This document shows positions 48,934-60,602 of a DNA stretch of 64,000 nucleotides, one piece after another. Source of the DNA: Aquila chrysaetos chrysaetos (lineage: Eukaryota; Chordata; Aves; Accipitriformes; Accipitridae); contig NC_044029.1 in the NCBI RefSeq assembly GCF_900496995.4, positions 2,294,001 to 2,358,000 on the forward strand, in the 5' to 3' direction. Under the pieces are notes generated by a model. The model was given only the letters and a program-made list of their open reading frames with translations. It was not told the DNA's origin and searched no databases. The translations under genes and the position numbers were made by a program. How positions within the stretch are numbered: position 1 is the stretch's first letter; the number at the start of each line of letters is the position of its first letter.

Positions 48934-51060
48934 ACTCATCATGGCTAAGGGTATTCTGGATATCCAGGACTTGTGTGTGTATGTCTGGGATTCTGCCCCT
49001 CCTCAGCCACACATTGAACTTCTGTCATTTATAATCAGCCTTTTCTTAGTTCTTTCCACTGGAGAAAGTGGGGATTGCAGATTGGATTAATGACTGTACT
49101 AGCCTCATCCATCCCCAATCAAAAACATAGTTAGTTACAGCAAGAATGGTAATGGGCAAGTATACTAGGTTATCTATTTGGTATTAAGGTTATTCGTACA
49201 CTTTTAAATGCTGGCACCCTAATCCAAGTTTTAGTCTGGGTAGATGCAGTCTGTTAAATCTGTTACTGTTCATTTAGCAGTGATATTTCACAAAACTTGA
49301 ACAACAGTAATTACAGGTAAGATACTGGGTTTTGAGTCTTACATTGTTGGACATGCTGCCTTTGTTCTACGTGCTTTTTTAAATTACCCTTTTTACTTCC
49401 ATGCTTATGTTATCACTTTAAGTGTTGATCCTGCTGTTTGTATAGTTCAAAAAAGATCTTTTTCGACCCAACTGTTGTTGTAGCTTTTCATGGAGGAAAG
49501 AAGCATGATAGACAGAAGATAAACATAACAGTAGTGCTAAATTCATAATGTTGTGAGTTTATGAATTTTTTCTCTTTTTCTACTGCTTGATATCCATCTT
49601 TATGGATATTACTAATACTGCATATATCATTCCTTAGACAGGTTTTCAAAAGCAAAACCAAATTTGGAATTCAATCACAACAGGTATTGATGCCTATGCC
49701 TTAGATAGACTAGATGGGAGTGAATGACTCTTCCTAATTTGTCTTCACATCTCTGTTCCCAGTTAACATTCAAAAGGGGTTATATGTATACTGGAGGCTT
49801 CTACAACAGCTGGGAGGAAGAAACCCTTCTCTGCCTTTCAGAGAAGCGTAGAATCACAGATAGACACCCCGGAAGGATCCCAGTAGTACTTTTTGTGAAT
49901 ATCTACTATATCTCCCTAATTAGGAATCAAATGGCTCTCTATATGCTCCTTTCATAGCTTATCCCAACTTGTTCTTCAAGTTTCCAAGCTGAAATGCATA
50001 ATTCCTTGATAGGAAGGGAATGGAGATATCTGAGCAGAATCTTTGTATCTCACACACATGCTGCACAGGAGAATTTACTTTAGCTCTGGAAATCTTCATT
50101 GCCAAAGAAAGGTGGAGGCTGGATTTACCTTTAATTATTTTCTGCACTCCCTTCTTATAGTAATTTCATGTTATCATGATAAATCTTAAACTTATGGAAC
50201 ATAGGCCATACCTGTAGATCTTGTAGAGGTAACCATCTTGTAAAACCCAGGCCTTTTGCTGAAATAAGATTTGTTGGATTAACTTGATCGTGCACCTATA
50301 GAGAGGATGAGCGACCTATGGTTTGTCATGTTCTCTGTTTTGATCACAGGCAATGCATACTTGCAATGAAATTCATTCATTATCCAGCTATTAGGAGACT
50401 TCAAGGTAACAGTCCCTAGATATATGGACTCACAGTTTCTCATGGAGACAGATAAAATTTTGCGTAAGTGATTGAAGGAGAAAGGAGCTTTATGTACCTA
50501 AGTACCTCATTATCAGACCACTGTGTAGGATTGAGACCTACTTCTATAGAAGCCACTCTAAGCATAGTAAGAAGTAAATGTTGTAAAATAAATAATCAAA
50601 CTCATAATATTTACTATATTCAATATTTCATATTAAATAGAAATCACTTACCAGTTGAACAGAATCAGTATGGAAATAAAATCACAGTTCGGTGAAGTGC
50701 CCCAGTTTTCCAGACTTACACTATTTATGGCCAAGACTGTAAACAGATCAAGGTTAAAGAAAACAGGTGGAATAAGCCACTTTAGAGCCTGAACTTGAAC
50801 AACATACTTAATCCCGTGAATTAGTTGACCATAAATTTTGTTGTATTATTTATATTGAGACAACTAAACAGCAGAAATCAAAATGAGATAAGCACATTCC
50901 ACACATTCAAAAATGAAATGTTTTTGAGTCACATTTCACGCTGATACAACAAAAGCACTTAAATAAACAATTGGAATTATATATACAATAAGCTTTAAAA
51001 ATACAGTTAATATTAATTGAATTGATAATCCCTCTGCCCTTCTCCTTTTAATTTTTTTAA

Positions 51061-51101
51061 ATTAAAATAATAACAATATTTTTTATTGTTATTATTTTAA
51101 T
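51061..51101. repeat. Perfect 18-bp inverted repeat with T5 loop
   Basis: The left arm (51061-51078, ending ATAACAATA) is the exact reverse complement of the right arm (51084-51101, starting TATTGTTAT), around five T residues. It is all AT except one pair. It would form a hairpin or cruciform; no mobile-element context is visible. Confidence 0.92.
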
Positions 51102-53749
51102 ACTGAATCTTTAACTCTCCGTTGCTACATGCAACAGCTGTTTTTAATACTGAAAAGAAGATCTAAGATAGTCTTACTCAAGACATCTTCTACTTTTGTC
51201 ATTTTAAGACCTATAGCTGCACTTGCTCAAAAAAAATCCTAAAATGAATTTTTTTATGTTGTTTTTCCATGTGCAACTTTTGAGTACTTTATTATTATTC
51301 ATTAATTATTTATTATGCTTTAAAATATGACTTTCTAAAAGGTTTTTTCCCACTGTCAGTAAAGGTAAATATTTAAATTTACTTTCCTTGAAGTATTGAA
51401 AATGTATCTCAAATTCAGCGAAGTAGTGCAAATAATAGGTAAAACCATACATGCAAAAGACATAAATTCTTTTTACAGGATAATATATCTTATGTAACAC
51501 TGGATTCCATCAAAGAGGAATCTGTAGAAAGAAAAAAATACCATATTTACTAAAATGAAACACTTCTATATTTGATAAGTAACATTATTAATTTTTATAG
51601 GTTAGAGCAACATTGTTGTCAATTATATGATTTATTTGTACATCAAATAGAGAATGGGAGCTATTTTGCTGCTGTTCGCTATAAGTAACATTATTATTTT
51701 GTGTCTGAATAACTGATGATACATCTTATTGTGTAAAAGTTTGCATTTTCAAAAATGCTCTGTAAAATTGTCCATATATTTTGTATAAGCTCAGTTCACA
51801 TGACTGAAAATGTGTATGAATATAGGCAGAGCACTAATGAATATAGGAGCCTGGCTATGTGCTCTAATAACTTTAGGCAATGTGTTTTTGTCAGACTAAC
51901 AACAATAGACAGAAATTTTGGAAGATTTTGGCTCAGAACAACACAAATTCCTGTAATACATATTTATTCTATGGAACAATAAGGAAACTAGATTTATATG
52001 AGCTGGTTGGTGTTTGCCACCAACATCAATGGAAACAGGATGAAGCTTAGGATTGCCCACTATTAAAACTGACATGGCAAGATGAGATTCACTACTTCTG
52101 CAGTCCTGAAGAGCCAGGGGGTCTCTAGGAAGAGCTTTCAAAAATTGAAGACCTGAGAAAGAAGGTGGGGAGTGGAGGGGGGGGCTGAGGACTAAGCATA
52201 TACTAAGCCTGTCTCAGCCCTCAACAGGGTTTTGACCCTCAAATATGCAGGCATGACCACCATGCTGTATCCATCTCCGCTAGAGGAACTGATTCCATCC
52301 AGACAGTGTCACCCTCTTCCTTGCCACTTCATTTCAGAGAAGAAATAAATTCCAAAGAGAGTTACCAGTCAGTTATCAGATAAGGTTTAAGTAAAACCAA
52401 TGGGCAGATCGACACTGATGTCGTCAGGCAGCTTTTTATGGCTTTTAAAGACTCTTATCATTGTTTTGCTAAAATATTTTCCTTTCACCTCAGGAAAACT
52501 ACCATATAAAGACATAAATATTAGTTCATGGATAATTAAATAATAATGAAATAATATAATGAAAGTATATGTACAGAGGGGAAATACAATGGAAACAGAT
52601 GTAAAGTTGTGATGGAAATTCTGTGCATGTATGCATAGTTCTTGTCCTGTTGATAGGGAGTGTGCCTGTGTGATGAAGATAGCTGAATTAACTTCTGATT
52701 TCCTTGCTTTTGTGTTCATATGTGTGTAACAACAGCCACTTCACAATTATTTTTTTCCGTATAGAGAAAAGCATAGCAAAATAACAAATCAATCAACTAG
52801 CCATCTTTTTCTTTAGTCTGTCATTTTCATATCACTTTTGAAATGCTGCTCTTTATATGTAATTATCTTCAGCTCATAAAAAAGAAAAAAGTTAATTTTC
52901 TTACCAAGTAAAGAGTATTTCCCATTAATATTTGACATCAGTTCAAAAGGTCAGTATTCTTTGTCCACAGTGAAAGCAAACTGTAATAAGAAGGTCTTTC
53001 TGCTTTTGGCAATCAGTTTCTTTGTGCCTCACTTTGGCAAGTTATAATGGAAGAAACTAGTTGATGATCATGTTTTAATTCAGGATGTTAATTCATCATT
53101 GACTGAAAACTGCTTTTTTGCACAAAAAGTATGTTCAATTACTTTCTTAAAATTCATTAAGTCATAGAAAGGTTTTCCTAATTTACTGATGTACATAGGA
53201 AAAAAAATTTCCTTACTTACTAATGCATGTAAAATTAAGAAGCTTGATTATTGACTGCATCAAAAAATTAGGAGAAACATTTTTGAGAAAATTCAATATT
53301 AACAGTAATCTAAAGAGCTGCTAATCTTCTGTCAACAAATATCCTTTTCTGGGGGTTGAATGGTAATTTGTTTTGTTCCAGGTTCTCAGTGTTGCTTTCA
53401 CAGTAACTGTTGAAGTGTTTTAATACACAGATAAATCAATATGATAATTCCTCATATATTGTATATGTTTGTGATGCCAAAGAAAGGCTCTTTAGGCTTT
53501 TTCTCTTTCTCCACCCCATTTCTCTTTGAAGTCAGATGCTTTTTATGGAGCTAATACACCACTAGACTTTTGCCTTGCTCTATTGTGATTACAAGAGAAA
53601 AGCTTTAGGTGAACTATTCACCACAGCTGGGAGTTTTAGGGTGTAAGAATTTCTATTCACAGACTGCCCAATTTGAATTTGATTGTCAGTTATTAAAGCA
53701 TAAATATCCAGTGTATATAGTGAACCTGCAGTTCATTTTGTAGGAAATA

Positions 53750-54073
53750 GTGTTGCAATACTGTAGCAATGCAAGACCTCCTAGGAGGGGATTTCTGCAC
53801 TGGCCCAAGGGAAAAGAGATGCCTGCAGCCGAGCCCTGCTCATGTCTGCTGTGTTCTTTCGTTTGCTAACCGAGTTCTGATTTTGAGCGTGTCTTTCTGT
53901 ACCGTTTGGGAGCTGACAGCGATTAGTCTGTGCATCCTGTCTCATCTCTCTGAGTCAGCAGGATTTACACACGCTCCTTTGTCCTTTGTCTCCCAACGTG
54001 AGTGTCCTGAGGAGCTTCACATAGATGCATTTATATACTCATTAATAAAGTTTCAGTTTGTAGAAAAAAAAAA
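53750..54073 (+). other. CpG-bearing insertion-like block with AATAAA and A10 end
   Basis: Within AT-rich intron this ~320-bp block is near 50% GC and has about eight CpGs. It ends with AATAAA (54044-54049) followed 15 bases later by ten A residues (54064-54073), the layout of a polyadenylated transcript end. A 107-codon frame runs 53769-54092 but continues past the A tract and resembles no protein I know. It may be the end of a retrocopied mRNA, or an LTR fragment starting TGTTGCAATACTG at 53751. Confidence 0.4.
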
Positions 54074-56172
54074 TCTGTGTAGTTTCAGTTGAAAAATATT
54101 TCACAAGACCAGAGTCAGGAAGTACAACAATACATTAAAGAGTGCCTAGATTAAAGGAGAAAATTAGGGGAGAAAAGAACTAGGTTTTGGTTGGGTTTCT
54201 GTGATGTTTTGGGTTTTTTTAATTTTCTTAAAGGCCTAATGCATCATGAATAATAGATGAACTCATGGATCCCTTGCTTTTTGAAAAAACAACCAACAGG
54301 CAAATCCTAACAACTGTAAGCCAAAGCAAGCAAGCTAGCAAAACCAAGTAAATTAATATTCCAGTCACTTATGTGTTTAGTTTAATATTTAAAATATGAC
54401 TTTCTATACCACTTTTCTTTTTTTCTGCTTCATTCTCCTATAAGCTGGTGCAAATCAAAGGAAGAAAGTAGAATCCAATAAATAAGAAAATAACTAACAA
54501 AGACAAAGTATTGTGCAAAAGTATAAAAGAGATTATAGAATGTCGATAGACAAGGACTTCTTTCCTTCCAATAGATAAAGACATCCTGTCTGCCATGTAA
54601 ATAACATCTGACAATTATGGAGGAGCTATCGTTTCAAGGACTCAATTTTTACTACTTCATGAAGTTAAAATAATTTCTTTTAATTGGAAAGATTAGAGTG
54701 CCTTTCTTAGCTGGAAGTTGCCTTCTGTGGAAAAGAACATCTGTAGACTTCTGAGCAGATTAAAAAAAGAAAATACTTCATTTTTTGCTTCTTTGCACCC
54801 AAGAAAATATTTCAGTCCTGTTCTTCCAAGAAATTAAATTGCAGGGAGAGGTGAGGTACCCAGCACTATGTAGAATTATAGTCGCTGCAGAACACAATGT
54901 ATCAGAGAAATAATTCTGTATGCATGCAGTATTACTTATGGGAAAACTACTGCTTAAATTCATGAGCTAATTAATCATTCAAACACACACAATGAAAAAG
55001 ACACCACTCTACAATGTCAGTATTCCATATGTAATAAAATACAGATTCAGTAGTAAAGAATTCTTAAAAAGCATGTGTTAAGCATGACATCATTTTATTG
55101 ATGTAGATCATGAAAAATGTGAGTATGAAAAATTCTTTTTACCTATTAGCTTCAGATTGTTTTCTTTAAACTACAGCACTTGATTCCAAGGGTTGAAGTG
55201 AAAGGAAAATATGGCTTGCCAATGACTGTTTAACACTGTATTAGAAGCCAAAGAAAACAGACTGTAATTCAGGACTTGTAATCTTGTTGTAATAATAATG
55301 GTTGAAAACTGTGTTATGGAATAAAAAAATTGTTTCCACAAATGATACAGTCAGCTTCAAATGTAGTCAGTTAGAAGAAAAACCTGCTGGTACTCAATAT
55401 GCCTCTGGTATCGCATTTCCAGGGTTTGAGTTTGTTGTTGTTTTTTTTGGGGGGGGCAGTGAGGAATGGTAGATTAGCAGTCTCATTTTTCTAATTTGAA
55501 ACAAAAAATCTACTTTACTGTTTTGTGAAGAGTCCATAATAGATCGTGAAATTGGTTACACGAGACGTATAATGAAGCTGACTGTAAAATAAGTGCTGTA
55601 AAACACAGAAAGATAACAAAAAAAAAAAGAAACACTGTTTATTAAACTTTTGGTTTATATATAAGTAATTTATTTTAAAATATAGTTGGTTAAAATGGGA
55701 GCTAAAATATCAGGCCAAGTAAAAAGAATAAATTTAATGTCCCTTTAAAGGCTATGATTGGTTCTCACTAATCTTACATTTGTATGAATCTAGACTAACT
55801 GACCTAAACTCAATGAATATATACCTGTGAAAAAAGTAGTGCAAAATCAGATTATATCCTCAGTGTAATTACCAGAGTAATACTGGGAGAACAGATCTAA
55901 TTGAAATGACAGAATAGTTATTAGTCTTTGAGACTGCCCTACATTAAGTTCATGACTGCTATAAAGATGAATGTGTAAAATTATTTTTATAAATAAATTA
56001 TATTGATATCAACATGACATTTGCTATTTTAAGTTCTTTTCAGGATAAATTGTCTCTTAAGGTTTAATCATACGTGTTGCAGAGATCTTCAGATTATTTA
56101 TACCTCAGATTTCTGACATTGCTGTACTTGCCAAGCCAAAAAATTAACTTTACAATTGTGCTTTATTTGCAG

Positions 56173-56253
56173 CATCTGGCGAGGACCAAATATAAACTGC
56201 ACAGACAGTTCAGGTTATACTGCTTTACATCATGCAGCTTTAAATGGACACAA
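56173..56253 (+). CDS. ANKS1B: ANKS1B coding exon 2 (ankyrin repeat region, residues 45-71)
   Basis: An 81-bp exon follows a pyrimidine-rich acceptor ending in TTTGCAG and ends at a consensus donor (AA|GTAAGT at 56254). Spliced to exon 1 it reads [20 protein letters not shown] then HAALNGH. The [11 protein letters not shown] segment (residues 61-71) matches the ankyrin TPLHxAAxxGH core. Entry and exit phases are both 2, so the exon is frame-neutral, and skipping it would delete 27 residues without a frameshift. It is too short and too far from exon 1 to be found as an open frame alone. It was identified by homology to ANKS1B and matching splice phase. Confidence 0.95.
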
Positions 56254-59200
56254 GTAAGTGCCTCATTTAGTTTTTATGTAGAATGGTATTTAACTGCGTA
56301 ACTTAAAAATATGTAGCATAGCACTGAGATTTTCACAGAAAATTGACAAACCCTGACTTACTAAAATAATCTCATTTCCCATGGGATATATTAATATAAG
56401 AATTTTTGATACTGTCATTGATATCAGCATGTAGTAAAGACAAATGGGAAATGCAGTTTAGAAGCTATTGATTTTATACTGGTTCTTCTAAATTCTTCCT
56501 CAATTTTGAGTAAATTTATGGTTGTTGCTGCTAATGGTGTCTCTAGTGCTTTTTAGCTGGTGGGAAATTGCAACAGAAAATTTTGTAGTATACTTGTGTG
56601 TGTATACACACGTATAGTGCATTGAATGTTTAAGGAAGCAATACTGTGAAACAAAAGAACAGTATAGATTAATCATTATCAAAGTAAAAGTAGCATGATA
56701 AGAATATTTGGTAGTTATACACTTGAAGGCGGAAAAAAATGGCTATTACCTTGTATGGGACCTTGTAGCTTTTCCCTCCCTGCCATCCATCCAAGTTACC
56801 ACATGCATGTCTCACCAAGCTTGGGGAAAGCCTGCAAAATCCCCCCTGAGGGGTACTGCACAGGCATACCAGTGCGGGGAACGCTTTAAGGCATTGACCT
56901 GTCAGTGAAAAAATGTGGAAACTTGCTACATATTTTGTTATTACACCTGGTAATTTGTTCTGTGTTACCTCTGTTATTACATATTGTCCCTTGCTACATG
57001 TTACCTACATTGTATTATGCTGCCGACTGCATGGTGTTATTAAGGCAGAACACGAAAGAAAGATTTTAATGAGGTCTGTAAAGTTCTAGTGGGATGGACC
57101 CCACTGTAACCAAGGTAAGAGCTGCCCCACTTCATGCAGTCCAGCTATCCTGTTCATAAACTGACCATGTTAACACTGACTGGATTTTCACTAAAGAAAA
57201 CATTGACGTAAGGCTTTGGGTTATTCCGCTGTGGGAGATAAGGAACTGATCAAAACCCAACTGAATTTAAGAGTGATTTGCACTGACTTTAATGTGATTT
57301 TGGACTGTCCATAAGATAACATATAAATCCATAATAATTATATGTTTTGTTTACTCATTTCACAATTTTTGCATTCGTTCTTGGAAAAATTAAAACTTTA
57401 GGATGTATCTTTGATTGTATTCTAGAAACCTGCATATTTTCTTTAGACAAGATTAATCCCTTGGTGAATATAGGATATTCCATTTCTGAATAAATAAATG
57501 AAGTTAAAATACTGTTAAACTAGATATTGTGCATTTTCCAAAATTTCAGTTCTGTAGCAAGATTCAGAATCATCCATTAATATATTTTACCTCCATGGAA
57601 TTAGGTCTAAGTCCTTAATATGGTCTATTAAACTCAGCCTTTTTTAAAAAGGGAGAAAATCACATTTCTCTTGTTTATAGTTTATGGATTGTTTCCTTTG
57701 CCATTGCGCATTTTTGATTGACAAAAGCCTAAGCCTTAGCTTGCAAAGATTGCTGGTTTTAAATAGATGAAGACTGGTTTTAGTATGTTTAATACTGACT
57801 ATAAGACAATAGTTACCCAGCAAAGTAAAAATGTTGCTGTATCAACACTGAATCTATCAAAGATGTCAAGTGAATCCTAGCAATATAAACTATAAAATCC
57901 CAAAGCATACAAAAACCAGAGAGTGTTTTCAGACACAGTGTTGGCCAAACTTCTGCTGAAGCCAGAGAGAACTTCAAGATGTGGACTCATGTACAGCAGC
58001 CATATAACTGCAGCTTTTGAAAAGGTCGTAATGGCCACTGGCTGCTATGACCCCTTACCCTCACACAGCAGGGTAAGTAGCAGTTACTGACATCACATTT
58101 ATAGCTTGTTATATTAAAGTAAACTGAAATACATCATGAGGTATTTCATGATAAATCATGATGGTTCAGGACCTGCTATCCAAGCCATCATACTGATCCT
58201 GCTACAATGGTAGCACTGTCAGCAAAGGAATTGGACAGACACCTGGTGTTTGTAATTTCATTAGTCACCACAAATAACAAATAAATACCTTTACACTCTG
58301 TTTCAGATTTAAAACTTGATATTCAAAATCAATATTGGGTATAGTCTTTTGACACAGGAGCCTTCCCACTGAGGAGAAGTTCTTGTCCTTTGAAGACTTT
58401 TGGGGTTTTAATTTTTCACACTTTACATTAGGATGAACTTGAGACATTTCAAAGGTTTTCAGGAAAAGTGAGAACATAAGACTTAATGACCCAAACAATA
58501 ATTTGTGGCTGGGATACTTGTTGGACACCAGTGTTCAAGTCTCTGCTTGATCATTGTATGTATGTGATGAATTCCCTTCTCCTTGGTTATTTTGGGATAG
58601 TTCTCTTTACTTTTGAAACTATTCTGCTTTATATAAGTAATTAAATTATATCTGGGGCAGGCACTTGAATCTCACTCTCCCTAAGTAATTTTACTTAGCC
58701 CGGTAATGTTACTGGGCTAAGGACTCTCAGTCTTCTCCTCTTTGAAATTTAGTTCTACAAAATGAAACAGTTCAGACAGCACGCTAAAAAAGACTCACCC
58801 TAGAGAAGTGAGATGGGTCAGGGCATTCTTGAAGGATGAAGGAGACCTAGGTTCTATTTTGTAGCTTGGATCTTGCAACAGATTCTTCCCAATAGTTGCT
58901 GTATATCATTATCTATAGATTTCAGTTGTGGAGGGGTTTTTGCTGTTTTTCTCCCACTTAGTTCTATTTCTGTTTCCTTTGATTTGTGTCCCTTTCAAAC
59001 TACTACGTATCTTTAGCCTTCATTAGACCATCTACTTCAAGACCAACTATTAATTACATGAGAAGTCTCTCAAACCTTATCTGTACTAAAAAGTTTCTCT
59101 CGGGTGTCACTTTTCTGGAACTTTCTGTGTAGCAAAAGTCTTCTTGTAGTGGAGCTGCTCTTTTTTGGTTGTTTTCATGTTATTTGACCTTGTAAGGAGT

Positions 59201-60445
59201 AAGCAAAGCCCAGCTTAAAGTCTCCCTCAAAGCTTAGATGTGGTGACTCTGGTATCTCTATGATTTCTTTTGAAGACAACTTGGAGTTTCTTTTGACCTG
59301 GATATATTCACTCTTACTTGCCACGTTTTTCTCTCAATAGGCAATTAAATAAGATTCCATCAAGATTGAGAGAACAATTGCCTTGGGATTTACCTTCTGT
59401 CTTAATTTGTAGTCAAGAGCTTCATTTTTAGTCATAACATAAGCTGCATTGAGCTCCCTCTCCCCACCTCCCCCACCCAAGTTTTTGAGCCAAATCAGTA
59501 AGAGCCAGTGTTTCCATATTCAGCAAAAATGTGTGTAGAACTGCCCACACTGGATCATAGATGCTATTAACTTAATAACTAATGAGGCCTGACTGTGTCA
59601 AACTATGAGATTACAAATGGAGAGATAAGGCAGAATTTATTTACTTTCTGACATACTTGATAACATGATCATACCACACAGCTGATTTTTGTATTTAACT
59701 TTTGAAGTTAAGTACAGGAGACTGCTTAAAAATAAGGGATGCAATATATCAGCTTATATTAATCTTTCATTTAATGTATGATAAGCCACACTGAAAATAC
59801 TGAAAGGAATATAATAAGAATTAAAATAATAAAAGTCACTTTTTTCCTCACTGCTCTCAGGCAGCTGGATGTGGGAAATGAAAAGAGAAGCAGTTATTCC
59901 ACAGAAGATAGTATATATCTAACTAGATCATGATTAAATTGGTTCCTCCATCTTTGAGATAATGCCTTAAACAAGAAGAAAAACTGTGACTTAAGCCTTC
60001 CTGCAGGAACCGTGTCCATAAAGCTACCCTCTTGTCTTCCTGCCTCCAGAACCCAGCAATGATGGGGACAGGAGTACTTCTCTGCCTTTAGTGCCTGGAA
60101 GGTTTGTCTTGAGGGACATGCACATGGCCTGGACTGGCAAATTCTAAAAATGATTCCGTGGCCAGGTGATCCTGTTGCAAGAAACAGATTCAGAGAACTG
60201 ATGATAATATTGTTGATGGGTATTCATAAGAAGTAAGAACCATTACAATTAATAACATTTTGGCTATGTTTTACTATCTGTTTCATTCTTAGAAATGATT
60301 GGTCTTCATTTTTGTAGCTGTTTCACTTGAAATACAGGGTTTTTTTCTGTTATTCAGGGTAAAAAATTTGGTAATATGTATGTTCATGAAAAACTTAATA
60401 AAATAAGCTTCCTGTCAATTTTTAGATCTACTTCCTGTTTTCCAG
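56254..60445 (+). other. ANKS1B: ANKS1B intron 2
   Basis: A 4,192-bp intron with GT...AG ends (GTAAGT donor, TTTTCCAG acceptor). A slightly GC-richer patch at 56745-56890 is not assignable. No nested gene or named repeat recognised. Confidence 0.9.
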
Positions 60446-60602
60446 GGATATAGTTCTCAAATTACTTCAGTATGAAGCATCAACTAATGTGGCAGATAAT
60501 AAAGGTTATTTTCCTATTCACTTGGCTGCTTGGAGAGGAGATGTAGACATTGTGAAGATTCTCATCCATCATGGGCCATCACACTCCAGAGTGAATGAAC
60601 AG
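60446..60602 (+). CDS. ANKS1B: ANKS1B coding exon 3 (ankyrin repeats 1-2, residues 72-124)
   Basis: A 157-bp exon lies between the acceptor TTTTCCAG and the donor CAG|GTGAAG (60603). Its first base completes Lys72, and it then reads [20 protein letters not shown] and [20 protein letters not shown], ending [23 protein letters not shown] (residues 94-104) is the second ankyrin helix-turn-helix core, and [12 protein letters not shown] completes the repeat begun in exon 2. The exon ends in phase 0. The next exon, expected to continue with further ankyrin repeats, lies outside the window. No stop or frameshift interrupts the three-exon coding sequence, so the gene appears functional here. Confidence 0.95.

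Larger units (their letters stand above)
48641..56172 (+). other. ANKS1B: ANKS1B intron 1, distal part up to exon 2
   Basis: AT-rich intron containing the 21-bp-period repeat (48893), the hairpin (51061) and the poly(A)-ended block (53750). The last ~30 bases before 56173 form the acceptor of exon 2. No other gene is supported. Confidence 0.7.

Noticed and set aside
52160..52190. Second G-quadruplex (G-rich run near 52170)
   Set aside because: G runs are uneven and loops irregular, so quadruplex potential is much weaker than at 41182.
6504..56172. A nested protein gene in intron 1, such as the FAM71C/GARIN-type gene that I recall lying within human ANKS1B
   Set aside because: I saw no frame resembling that family. 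The two unexplained frames (35492-35827, 43806-44204) do not resemble it.
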